NCBI GenBank assembly: GCA_023053545.1
Contig: JAKZAN010000007.1
Span: forward strand, 10,044,001-10,108,000
Direction of reading: 5' to 3'
DNA: 64,000 nt
DNA from: Lepidurus packardi
Taxonomy: Eukaryota; Arthropoda; Branchiopoda; Notostraca; Triopsidae
Shown: positions 12,866 through 23,914 of the stretch, in pieces
Position numbering within the stretch: position 1 is the first letter of the stretch
Layout of the letters: every line of letters begins with the position of its first letter
Position numbers and translations under genes: made by a program
The notes under the pieces: generated by a model
Seen by the model: only the letters and a program-made list of their open reading frames with translations
Databases searched by the model: none
What the model was told of the DNA's origin: nothing

Positions 12866-13906
12866 ATGAAAGTAGCTGAAGATACTCGTATTATTAGGCG
12901 GAACCGCCCGGGCACCAAATCTAGCGTAATTATTCTTTCTTTAATCCAATTTTGATTTATAATAGTTACAGCTAACAATGAAAACAAGCTTCCGTGAGTT
13001 AACCAAGATTTTCTTGTTTTCTTTCCTAAATAGGATTATTACCGCTGGCCTGATGAGGCTTTTGATGAAATGGATAGCACATTAGCAGTGCAACAATACA
13101 TCCAACAATTAATACGGAAAGATTTCACTGCCATTGATGATATTTTGAAAGCTCCCGAGACTCAAGACGAAGGTGTATGGAAATATGAACATTTGCGGTA
13201 AAAAAAAGTCCTAAACTAATCAAGTTCAAAGGTTTTTAATCATTCACTAAGCTTTTAATCTTGGCATTAGGCAATTTTGCATGGAATTGAACGGCTTGGC
13301 AGTAAAGTTACAATGCGAATGTCAACCAGAAGCTTGCACTCAAATGACGGCAACTGATCAATGGATTTTCTTATGCGCTGCTCATAAAACTCCGAAAGAA
13401 TGTCCAGCTATTGACTACACCAGACACACTTTAGATGGGGCAGCTTGCTTGCTAAACAGCAATAAATACTTCCCCAGCAGGTAAACTTTCTAAATTGGCG
13501 TACAATTTCCTCTACTTCTTAATGTTTCCCAATTTTCTAAGAATTGTCTCATGATTTTTTTGTTCTTGAAACTTTAGAGTTAGCATTAAAGAATCTTCGG
13601 TGGCAAAGTTAGGCTCGGTTTGTCGCCGAGTGTATCGCATTTTCTCCCATGCGTATTACCATCATCGGAATCTATTTGATGAATTTGAAGTAAATCATAC
13701 AGAAATTCAGAAAAATCCTTTGACTCATTTCGTTTTTTTTTATCAGTTCTAATTTATAAATAATTGTCTTCTAGAATGAAACGTATTTGTGCCGTCGTTT
13801 TACGGTCTTCGTCACGAAGTATAATCTCATGTCACGTGACATTCTCATTGTCCCAATTTTGGAGGGATCGGAAGTCGCTGTACCATCCGGGGAATCCGAA
13901 GCTTAA
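12866..13906 (+). CDS. Mob4: MOB kinase activator 4 (phocein)
   Basis: Five exons: 12866-12925, 13034-13197, 13271-13480, 13578-13689, 13775-13906. They join in frame into 225 aa, the length of MOB4 in other animals, and all introns are GT-AG and 73-108 bp. The protein starts with the MOB4-type RRNRPGTK leader, then [20 protein letters not shown], the MOB core with [19 protein letters not shown], and ends SGESEA as in animal orthologues. The Cys and His ligands of the MOB zinc site are visible (two Cys in exon 3, HAYYHH in exon 4). MOB4 is a scaffold subunit of the STRIPAK phosphatase-kinase complex, acting in Hippo signalling and vesicle traffic. The first exon is only 60 bp, and its start was chosen by homology. 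Confidence 0.96.
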
Positions 13907-14025
13907 ATAAATTGATTAAACCAAAAGAGAAAAAAGCAGAAACATACTTTGGAAAGTCAGGAGAAGATTCCGTTTCGCTATTTGATACGGCTTTAAATGT
14001 TTATGTGTAATCTTATAATATTGAA

Positions 14026-14031
14026 AATAAA
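14026..14031 (+). terminator. Polyadenylation signal of the MOB4 gene
   Basis: AATAAA lies 120 bp after the MOB4 stop codon, just before the convergent gene on the other strand. Confidence 0.6.
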
Positions 14032-14148
14032 ACGTAATACAACGTGTATAAAACCGATACGCGATAGTTTCCATTCTCTTTTCAAGTTAACTAGAAACGA
14101 TTATTTTAGTATTTGTATACCTTGTCAATTAACGAATTATAGTTAGCT

Positions 14149-14625
14149 CTAACTGTACAACACTTGGCTAATTTTCCGAGTTAAAAGGATGTGTAAGACT
14201 GGAATTTCTCTTACGACACATAAAGGATCTAAACCTTCCATCAAAGGTTCCCAATGATCTTCAACTCTAAGAATTACTCCAATTATTCTCAAATAAAGGT
14301 GAATATTCTTACGAAAAGGAGGAATGGGTTTACGCTTCTTACCTTTGATGGCTTAGAGACGAGGTTTGGCAAACTGGTTTGCATTTCCGTTTGAGAATTT
14401 CGGCACACGTTATGGCTTTAGGAATACTAGGGCCATAACCAGTAAAAACCACCGCTGAAGGGTTCCTGTTCCATCCTCTTAACGCGATGTCCAATAAGTT
14501 CCGTGTACTACTGTTGGGCTTAACTTTGATCCATGTAAATGTGGGAGGAAGTTTAGCTTCAGGGAAACTGAGAGTTTCTTTCTCAATCGGGTTTTCTATC
14601 GTGGCTCCTTTCTTGTAGTGCTCCA
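14149..14625 (-). CDS. Rpp25l: Alba-domain protein, RNase P/MRP subunit p25-like
   Basis: On the minus strand, exon 14343-14625 is spliced to 14149-14287 through a 55-bp GT-AG intron. The joined frame reads EHYKKG near the start, then an Alba domain with TRNLLDIALRG and KAITCAEILKRK, and closes with LDPLCVVREIPVLHILLTRK, matching the animal RPP25/RPP25L family in order. These proteins bind the P3 region of RNase P and MRP RNA with a POP7 partner. The upstream exon begins right after TTTAG with TGGAGCAC. The initiating ATG may therefore be split, its A supplied by a 5' exon that I could not fix (a donor after 14696 is possible). Without that exon the frame would have to start at a non-ATG codon. 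The product is about 139 aa. The gene is tail-to-tail with MOB4. Confidence 0.88.
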
Positions 14626-14635
14626 CTAAACCCAA

Positions 14636-15632
14636 AAAAATACGAAAAGAAATTGTATAATTCTAGTACGTCATCAGGAATTTCAATTAGTCTATCGTTA
14701 CTTAATACCGATTGTTCTTTTGTTGAGGATAATTAATTTAAAACTGAAGCCAAAATTTCAAAATTGGATTACAGGAAATCTAGTTTCAAGCTATTTTCCT
14801 GAAACTGTGAAAGCGAAACAGAACGTAAAACACTATCAAAATACAAACTTACTGACACAAACTTACTCTAGTGTGCTGTCGATACGATTATGCTGTTATA
14901 GAACACTAAATACACTATTTTAATACATTTGTAATAATTGTTTCGCTGCTGTTTACTAATATTAACACCCAAAACTCGCCGCGTTGCCTAACTTGAGGGT
15001 GAATAGCGATTTTGAACAACTGAAATGTGCTACCAATACTAGCAATCTTTATCATCTTTGTTATTTTCCCAGTGTTTTGGAACTTCCCGGAAAAGCTCCG
15101 TTCCGGTCAGTTCCGTTCTTTTGGGTGGAACGGGAACGGGAACGGAGCGGCATTGCACCGAAAATGACGGGAACGGAGCCCCTAATTTTGATTAAAACTT
15201 GGAAAGATTTGATAAAGCAGGCTTATATTAACAATATGCTGGGCTTTAGGGATACTAACGTGAGATAAAATAAAAGGTTTTCTGTGTAAAACCAAGTTCG
15301 TACATTTAAATAACACGATATATTGATCAGACGGAGTCGTGTAAATTTCCAATAACTTGGCATAGCACAAAATGCGAGGAAGGAAACAGCTTTTCAGGTT
15401 CAACACGCTAACTTTGAAGAGTGATTTTTTAACATCAACGATATTTTGGAGATGGATCTTTTAAGCTGGCTGTCCATTCTTTCCCTTTGTGAAACACATG
15501 AAAGTATATTTATACCGGAGGAGTCCAACGCGACTAGTTCCCCGTAAGACAGTGGAATTTCGTAAGTGCAATGCAAAGTGATACACAATGGAACATTTTC
15601 CTTTTTTTTTACCGTTCGCCTCGCAAGGAATT
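14636..15632. other. Intergenic stretch with a GGAACG-rich patch
   Basis: No recognisable exon. At about 15090-15180 there is a GC-rich patch of GGAACGG repeats with the opposite-strand form CTCCGTTCC just before it, able to form a small hairpin. The rest is probably 3' flank of the gene downstream and 5' flank of the RPP25-like gene. Confidence 0.45.
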
Positions 15633-16566
<934 letters not shown>

Positions 16567-17601
16567 ACTTCCCAGCCTTAATTTCGTTCTATTTCACCTA
16601 AGTATGGGAGAAAAAAAAACGTACACAACACAAGACACATCAACACGCGATACCATGCGCAAGGAGAGATTATGCAGGCTGTGACGCTAATCAATAGAGC
16701 GACAAAATATCCCAGATTGTAGGTGCTGCCACCTACGGAGTATGTGAGTCTAAGGCGGGGGCAAACCTTCGATCAAGTCATAAAGATATGAAGTAGGCGT
16801 CGCCAGAGCTAAGCCGACCGAATGCTCGAAATTTTGCGATCGTTCGTTACATAAATTTGCAAAAGCGCGAGCGCAAACAAAATGGGCGCGTGCTCGTGAC
16901 TGCAGCGTCATCTAATGTCAACTAAGGGCAATCCTTTGGGAATAAACCTTGAGTGGTAGCCATTAGCTTAATTTTTTCGTTTATTGTGTATTACCATGTT
17001 CTGGTTTGGTGTTTGACGTAGAGTATTTTCTTTTGCTATGAGATCACAAGGGATAGCTAAATAAATAGGGTAAAACTGCCCCCCAGAAAATAAAGCAAAA
17101 TGAAATGTTGGACGGTTCATTGTATAGATGGCAGTAATGCTAGCCAGCGCGAGCGCTCTTTTTTTAAAAATTGCGAGCGGGCGTTCAATGACACTGTGCA
17201 AATCAAACGCGGGTTTAGGTCGCTGTTTTTCGGGAGCATGTCTTGCAACAATATGACTTACATGTGTCAGTTTTGACAACCAAGATTTTAACCGGAGAAC
17301 CTGTTGTTTTATCCATTGGCCGTTCCACCTGCCATCTGTGAGCCTTTTTAAGAACTAAGCTTAGAATCCAGGCGGAGTCCAAATTCTCTTCCTCTATGTG
17401 ATTCCCATTGCGATAAACAAGCCCAGACAAGTTTATTTCCCTTGCTTGAAAAGCGAATGTTGCTATAGATTAGCTTGACTGGACCTTCTCTTGGAACAAA
17501 GGTAAAAACAAGAAAATTTTCAATCTACATTGACATTCTTAAATTCATAAGTTAATCGTTAGTCCGTTTAAACTTTCTTTATCCTAGCTCAACCTATAAC
17601 C
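16567..17601. other. Intergenic stretch between PDE6D and the CARD caspase
   Basis: This should carry the divergent promoters of both genes. Two GC-richer patches with GCGCGAGCGC occur near 16850-16890 and 17140-17180. A minus-strand frame at 17215-17430 of 71 codons ends near a GTAAGT, but I recognise nothing in it. No TATA box could be assigned. Confidence 0.4.
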
Positions 17602-19608
17602 ATGAACGACTCGGATAAACAAATCATTAAAAACTGCCTCCCCCAGTTGGTCAGAACTGTCATCTTTGACGTGAGATTCCAGGACTTGCTCGTCACAAAA
17701 AAAGTCTTTTCGTCCCAAATGATGAAAGACATCAAAGTAAAACTTGCCTGAGACTCTTAGAAGCTTTTATTAGATATGACTATTTTCCTTTATTTTTATA
17801 GCGCAATCCAACTCCCCAGTTGGAACTTCTGATTTGTTTAATGAGAAGAGGACCCAACGATTTCCAAAACTTCTGCGAAGCGTTGAAAGAAACTTACCAA
17901 AACCGTTCGTTGCAAATCTTGGAAGATGCCAAAGGAAATGTACCGAGTCAGTCTCTGGTTGATCTTCCCCAGCATTACCATAACTGGCGTACGAGTTCAC
18001 CTGCCAATATGGAAACTTGCAATCCCAGGTCTTAATTTTTATCATAATTCAACTAAAATTCCTTAGAAAAATCCCTTGGCTTTATTCATAACTCCGATCA
18101 CCTTCGTTTCTTATGATTTTCTGCGTTTGCTCTTCACAGATCGTCTATTCCCAACGAAATTCCGGTTTCCAGATCGAATTCAAGCGCAGAGTAAGAACAA
18201 TAGGCTCAATTTACGTTAATTGGTTGCCTGTTAAATCATTTTCTTGAATCAATCAACAGGTCCAAAGTCTTGAATCCTCCTAATTATGAAACAGAGGCCC
18301 AAAGCAGTGAAACTCCGGAAATTGAACCCATGTCGGACTTGCCTGCTTTACCACTTGGTAATACTTTCCTTATTAACGTGAAATCAGCGAGTACTTTCAA
18401 AGGTGTTGGAGTTAAAGAGGTAATTCAGTTTTCTTACGTAAGTCCTTAATTGTCTTATTTTTTGTTCAAATGTTCACTTTTGCTTAAAGGTTTACCCGTG
18501 TGTTCTGGATGGATTACGGGGTTTGGCACTCATACTGAATTATAAAGTCGTTCCGAACCATGAAACCAGAGAAGGTTCAGAATTAGATGTTTTTCACTTG
18601 CAAGAACTGTTTAAACAACTCGGATATAAAGTGATGGCTCATTCCGATCTTAGTTACTCTGTAAGTTTTCTTTTGGCTTTATTGAATTCTCAATTTAACC
18701 ATTTAAGATTCTGCTTAGACCTTAATTCATCATTAGTTTTCTTTCAGTGTCATTCTTTATTTTATTGGACTTTTCGGCAAGGAAGCCTGTAATAAAGGAC
18801 TCTTGCCTTTTTAGGATACACTGCAAGTTGTACAAGACTTTCGTGACATGAAAGAGCATGCAAAGGCGGATTCGACCATTGTTGTTATAATGAGTCATGG
18901 AGAAGATGGTTCCGTAACTGAAGGAACCAGATTTCTGACATCCAACGGCAGCAGTATTGGCTCCGAAATTATTATAAACCATTTCAATAACCATGACTGC
19001 CCTAATCTGCTCGGAAAACCCAAAATTTTCCTCTTTCAGTTCTGTCGGTATTTGGAATACGCTAAAATGGGCATTGAACAATTTAGTTTTAAATCTTTTT
19101 ATATTTTAGAGGCAATCTGCGTGATGTTCCTCGTAATACACCAGTTGCTTCCCCATATCGGGTTGTCACAGATGGAGGGAAAGAAACTATCCCAGTGACG
19201 ACTGATGCGAGGCGATTTAGCGACATTCTAATCGCCAATTCCACCTTGCCAGGTTTGTTTATTTCTTTTAAGTATTTTTTGGCAAAGTTTAACGGATTTT
19301 TGGGCGATTTTGAAGGATTTGTAGCGTATCGAGAGCCTGAACAGGGGGCGTGGTTTGTACGGGCAATTTGCCTCATGTTCATGGAACACGCTCGGGATTA
19401 TCATGTCTACAAGTTACTTACTAAGGTAGTGGATTGACTTGTTAGGAATGTATTGCTAAAAAGAAAGAATGTTGGGTCTTTTTAGGTGGATCAATGTATG
19501 AAAGGGTGGACGGCGCATGAGAAGGGCAAGCAGACCGTAGAATGCACGCTCAGGGAGTTTCACAAGAAGTTCTTCTTCAACCCGGGCTTGGTTGGGGGTA
19601 CAAATTAA
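17602..19608 (+). CDS. CARD-containing initiator-type caspase, 456 aa
   Basis: Nine exons join in frame: 17602-17736, 17802-18028, 18140-18190, 18260-18437, 18490-18660, 18815-19047, 19110-19252, 19316-19425, 19486-19608. Residues 1-90 form a CARD-like helical domain, followed by an acidic linker, p20 from about residue 195, and p10. The catalytic His is about 282 (MSHGEDG) and the Cys about 331. The Cys motif QFCRG is completed only by splicing, since a phase-2 intron cuts the Arg codon. LRGLALILNY and AYREPEQGAWF carry the two Arg of the S1 pocket, and KKFFFNPG closes p10. Length and order match Dronc and caspase-2/9, which are activated on adaptor platforms to start apoptosis. It is the likely parent of the repeats downstream. 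Confidence 0.93.
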
Positions 19609-19840
19609 GTGATACTGTGGAGAAAGGGCTTTCAGTATCGGTTTGCAATCGATTCCAATCATGTGTGAATCAATATCGTTCTTGTTTTCCATACTTTCCT
19701 GCTTAATTTTATCCGATTTTTATATGGAATTGTTACATTGGGCCTGGCTTTGATCATGTACCCTTGACGCAATTAACAATACAGACCAATATGTACAGAA
19801 ATATGCAAAAGAAATGCAAACATCGAAGTACGTGAAGCTA
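19609..19840 (+). other. 3' flank of the CARD caspase
   Basis: This is untranslated or intergenic sequence up to the hAT target site. Parts of it (for example around 19720-19790) resemble the 3' flank of the three-domain copy at 33720-33830, which supports common descent of the two genes. Confidence 0.5.
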
Positions 19841-19848
19841 TTGGTAAC

Positions 19849-22800
19849 CAGGGCCGCCCAGAGGTTAGACGGGGCCCGGGGCGAACCTAAAATGGAGGCC
19901 CCCTTTTTTTTTTTTTTTTTTTTTAAATGCTGCGCCTATTGACCGCTTCTTTTATTGAGGCCCCTTTCGTGCACATACGAAACTGTAAAAAAAAAGTATT
20001 TAAAAAATTGAAAACCTTCTGTAATCTTGATTAAAATCAGACTTGTATATAGACAAAACCAAAGAAAAATTCGGAATACAGACTTTCTTGCTCTTCGCAT
20101 TGCAAACTCGTCAATTAAATTATCGTAATTAAGATTCCGAGCCAGGTTGTGTTCAACAGATAAAATCAGTAAATGATTTAGTCGTTCCTGGCCCATAGTG
20201 GAGCGCAAGTGGTTTTTTTACGAGGGACATCTTGCTGAAAGATCGCTCCGCAGACGCAACTGACACAGGCAAACAAAGAAACATACGCAACGATATACAA
20301 ATCTGAGGAAACAAGGTCTCTATAAGGAATGTTCATATATTTTGTTTAGCAGCTTCAAGGGAGAGCAAAGCTTTGACTGGAGAAAATTTTCACGAGTCTT
20401 GACAAAAAGTCGCATTTCTTCGACTAGATCTTCTTAACTTAAATCACGAGAATCAGCTTGAGCGAGACTTTTGGTTTTCCGATGTATTAAATCCATATTT
20501 GTGACTTCTTGGTCCCAAAGAAAAGAGAAGAGATCGCAAATGTTATTCGCTGCTTGAAAACGCTCTTTAATTTCCATTGATATTCTGTCTAAAGTGGCCA
20601 AAAAGACTTGTACTTTAAACTTGTCCTCCGCTGTTTCATGCAAGTGCTCCGTATTTTTCGGTTCACCATAAAAAGGCTTCCTTTTATGGAGTGCTTAGGT
20701 TTTTAGCTGGCTTTCCAAGCCCAACTGAGTAGCGACTAGTTTCGCTTCACTTACTAGTTGGTCCCAGTTCGTTCTCAATGTTTCGATGTCTTGAAGAAGG
20801 TTTCTGCATTCTCTAACTTCTCCTTCAATGCTAAGACTCGCTTTTTGTAGCAGCTTGTGCCTGTCATCGATGGCCTGCAGAGTCTTGTACCAAAATGTAC
20901 TCAAAAGGACGAAGTGAAAAGATGACATCCAATTATCAAGCGTATCTGCATCCGCGTGCGCTCCAGGCGGCAAATCCAGTTCTTGAAGAAGCTCAAGAGA
21001 TTTGAGGATTCCACGATAGTCCTTCAGCAAGGGCTTCACAGCGTCCATTCTGGCGCTCCAACGAGTATCTGAGAGGCTGTGCAGAGATACACTTGCGTTT
21101 TCTCGCAAAACTTTCCAGCGAGCTGGACTGCAGCTGAACCAGTTGTACAATTTTTGGATGTTGCCAAAGTAACTCTTAATTGCAAGGCATGCCTGGGCAG
21201 CATTCACACCACACAAATTCAAACTGTGGGCTCCACAAGGGGAATCAAGAGCGCACGAGTTCACTTTTAAAATTACTGCCTGTACACCCTTGTAGCAGCC
21301 CGACATGTTAGAAGCCTTATCGTATGCTTGGCCTCTGCAAAGCATGATTTCCGAATTGTTTTCCTTCAGAACTTGGAAAATCAGACCTGAAATGTCTTTC
21401 CCTTTCTTTTTTTCAAAATCTGCAAGTTTCAAAAATCTTTCGAAGACTTCCCAATTACTATCTGAACTCTGGTTGACAAAGCGAAAGAGGAATGTGACTT
21501 GTTCTGTGTGGGATGTATCTGGGGTGCTATCAGTAATAATGCTATAGTACTGAGCTTTAATAATTTCATCTACGACAGCCTTTCGAACAGAGTTACCACA
21601 AAGCTCGAGAAACTCATTCCGAGTTCTCCAGGAGAGATAGTGGGCCTGCATTCTTTCACCTCGCTGCTGGTATTTCACTACCTCATCCAGATGATACATC
21701 AGAGTCTGGTCATGTCTGCCAATGAGTTCTAAGACCCCGATCAAATTCCCGTTACCGTGCTCCCCGACATGAGAAGAAGAACCGCGAAAGACAAAAACAA
21801 AGCAACATCGAGACAGCATCTTAGAATTTCTCTCCATTTCTCGGATTCTTTGTTTACTTGCTTCACAACCTCCTTATCAATTCCTGTTGCCTTTTTGAAA
21901 GAAGTTAAACAGTCCTTCCATGCAAGATAAGCTTCAACGTGTGCAGCGGACTTTTCGTGATTCCTCAATTTTTCGTGAAGCTTATGCCAGTTCCCTCTAA
22001 CGCCAACTCCAAATTTGCACAGTGTTGAAGCGGATTCGGATTGCCGGTCACTTTGGAAAAGACAGCAAGAAAAACAAAATAGCCCTCCTACGCTGTCACT
22101 CCAAACTAACCAGTCTCGAGGTACTTTTACGCTGTTAGGCTGCTCCTTGTACAGTACAATCACTGGGATAGGCCGTCCACAAGAATCCCTCGGAAAAGCA
22201 GTGGGCATTGACGGAACCCCTTGTAGAACAATGAGGTCACGGTTCTTGACGATTTCTTCACGGGTTGTCCATGCGCCGGGATCACGTGCAGCTTCAGCTA
22301 GATGTTCTATATCATCGTCGTTCTCGACGCGTAATCCTGGTAAGTTGTCTTCCGGTTGCAAAGGTGAACTAGTAGTTTCTTCTACTGCTTCGCTTCCCTC
22401 ATCTTGAGCGGGTAATTCTGCTTCACCTATTTCGTAGGGGAGGATCTTGGCAACAAAGAGCTCTTCGGAATCTGTTCTTGGCTGAGGTAGCGCCTCATCT
22501 GATAGCAAAGTTAATTGAATAGGTACCATACATTTCGCACTAGGAATTGACAAATTTACCTTCATTCACTTGTTGAGCATTTTCGAACGAAATTTCTGTA
22601 GTAAGTGAATGTTCAACGATTTCGTTGCGACTGGAACTGGGCTGCGAAATCCAACCCAAGTCGATCAAAGTTAGTTTACCACGCTGGTCTGCAGAATCCC
22701 TATCCCGTTTAAGTTTTCTGTGTTGAGCACCAGACGGGTGATTTCTCTTCATTCTCATTAATTCTGAATAGTCAAGTGATAGATAGACTAAGCCATAAGC

Positions 22801-23113
22801 TAACCCAAACTCCATCAATTGCCTGATCTCTTAGGAGCTGCTGTCGTCTGTGGTGAGAATATTTTAGTTGTGCTCCCTATGGCCCGAAACCGTAACCTTG
22901 AAAACAGAGCGCGGTTTTTTACAGTTGTTCATAAGATTTTAGAGTGTGCGCCATACATCAAGATGGCGAGTTTCACAAGCTTTAAAAAGTGTTGAAAAAA
23001 ATTGAGCAGTTTTGTACAATATTTTTTAGCAGTATTTTGGTGTACAAAACATCCAAGTGGGGGCCCCCCAAGCAGCCGGGGCCCGGGACAAATCGCAAAT
23101 CTGGGCGGCCCTG
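19849..23113 (-). mobile_element. hAT transposon copy A with 8-bp target duplication
   Basis: The ends are inverted repeats beginning CAGGGCCGCCCAGA. The octamer TTGGTAAC stands directly outside both ends (19841-19848 and 23114-23121), a perfect 8-bp target-site duplication as hAT elements make. The transposase lies on the minus strand. A T-run follows the left end. The element is nearly identical to copy B at 34348-37627 and differs mainly by a 16-bp deletion. Confidence 0.93.
20695..22758 (-). pseudogene. hAT transposase (ZMYM/TTF-type), frameshifted
   Basis: The frame resembles animal ZMYM1-like hAT proteins. It has a KRNHPSGAQHRKLKR start region, then a TTF-type zinc-finger part (WLVWSDSVGGLFCFSCCLF), the DUF4371-like core with YSIITDSTPDTSHTEQ, and WSARMDAVKPLL. 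Near 21785-21800 a 16-bp deletion relative to copy B breaks the frame between VALFL and VFRGSSSH. The C-terminal hAT dimerisation part survives only in other frames beyond in-frame stops (20434-20643 and 19936-20208, with LRSTMGQERLNHL recognisable). These distal stops are shared with copy B, so the element was already dead before the segment was duplicated. Confidence 0.9.
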
Positions 23114-23914
23114 TTGGTAACTCCGCGTTGACTCATGGCGGCTGTTCCCTCCAAAGAACAACGAAAAATGCTTCTCAGAAAATCCCTGAAGCTAACCTTA
23201 TCTTATCAAAGTACGGTGACTTAGACGTAGAACAAGCTAGAGTTTGTAATTGCTATTGTTCTGATCCTAAGCTACAATTCGAATGTCTGTTTGCATCGTC
23301 AGCTTTTAGTATGACGTCACATGTCGGTTTTTCTCGTATGACGTCGCCGGTAACTTTTTGTATGGCGTCGCAGACGGCCTGCCCAGCTACGAGTGGGGTC
23401 TTATCGTTATCGCGTGAACTTCCAGCTCCAGATTTACACTGGCAAACATTTTTCGTTGCACATTTGGATGGAACAGCAGCCGCCATTAAGGCGTCGCCAA
23501 GTAGCACGTGGGTTACAATAGCTACATGTGAAATTTTAGTGGAAATAAAGTGTAACCAAATCGTTTTGTGCAGTACTGAAACTAGTGATCGTCTTCTGGA
23601 CTTTGCGAATAGACCGCTTAAGTTGACAAGCAAGATAATTCGCATAAACTGCTAAAGGAAGTGGACCGAGTCAGTCTCCGGTTGATCTTCCCCAGCATTA
23701 TCATAACCAGCCGACGAGTTCACCTGCCACTATGGCAACTTACAATCCCAGGTCTTAATTTTTATCATAATTCAGCTAAAATTCCTTAAAAATCCCTTGG
23801 ATTTATTCATAACTCCGATCACTTTCATTTATTATGATTTTCTGCGTTTGTTCTGCACAGATCGTCTATTCCCAACGAAATTCCGGTTGCCTGTTAAATA
23901 ATTTTCTTGAATAA
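23114..23914 (+). pseudogene. Remnant of caspase 5' exons plus an unidentified segment
   Basis: About 23122-23645 is an unidentified segment that matches 37636-38159 with no difference I could see; both strands hold long frames (130-217 codons) without family signatures. From about 23651 the sequence matches exon 2 of the CARD caspase (PSQSPVDLPQHYHN to its donor at 23752) and then exon 3. Exon 3 has lost its end and donor by a deletion between two GGTTG sites, fusing it to the next intron. The CARD exon itself is absent. The three-domain gene downstream therefore has no CARD from this side. Confidence 0.7.

Noticed and set aside
16968..17430. Minus-strand frames of 71 and 103 codons upstream of the CARD caspase
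   Set aside because: No recognisable family, overlapping and not joined by convincing splice sites; probably chance.
19048..19198. Reading the caspase active site as QFCRYLEYAKMG, a novel variant
   Set aside because: The extra residues are intron sequence; splicing at CG|GTATTT to the next exon restores QFCRG in the correct phase.
19089..19382. Minus-strand frames over the caspase exons (also 24372-24758, 39401-39583 and 41586-42056)
   Set aside because: They are antisense shadows of the caspase exons and introns.
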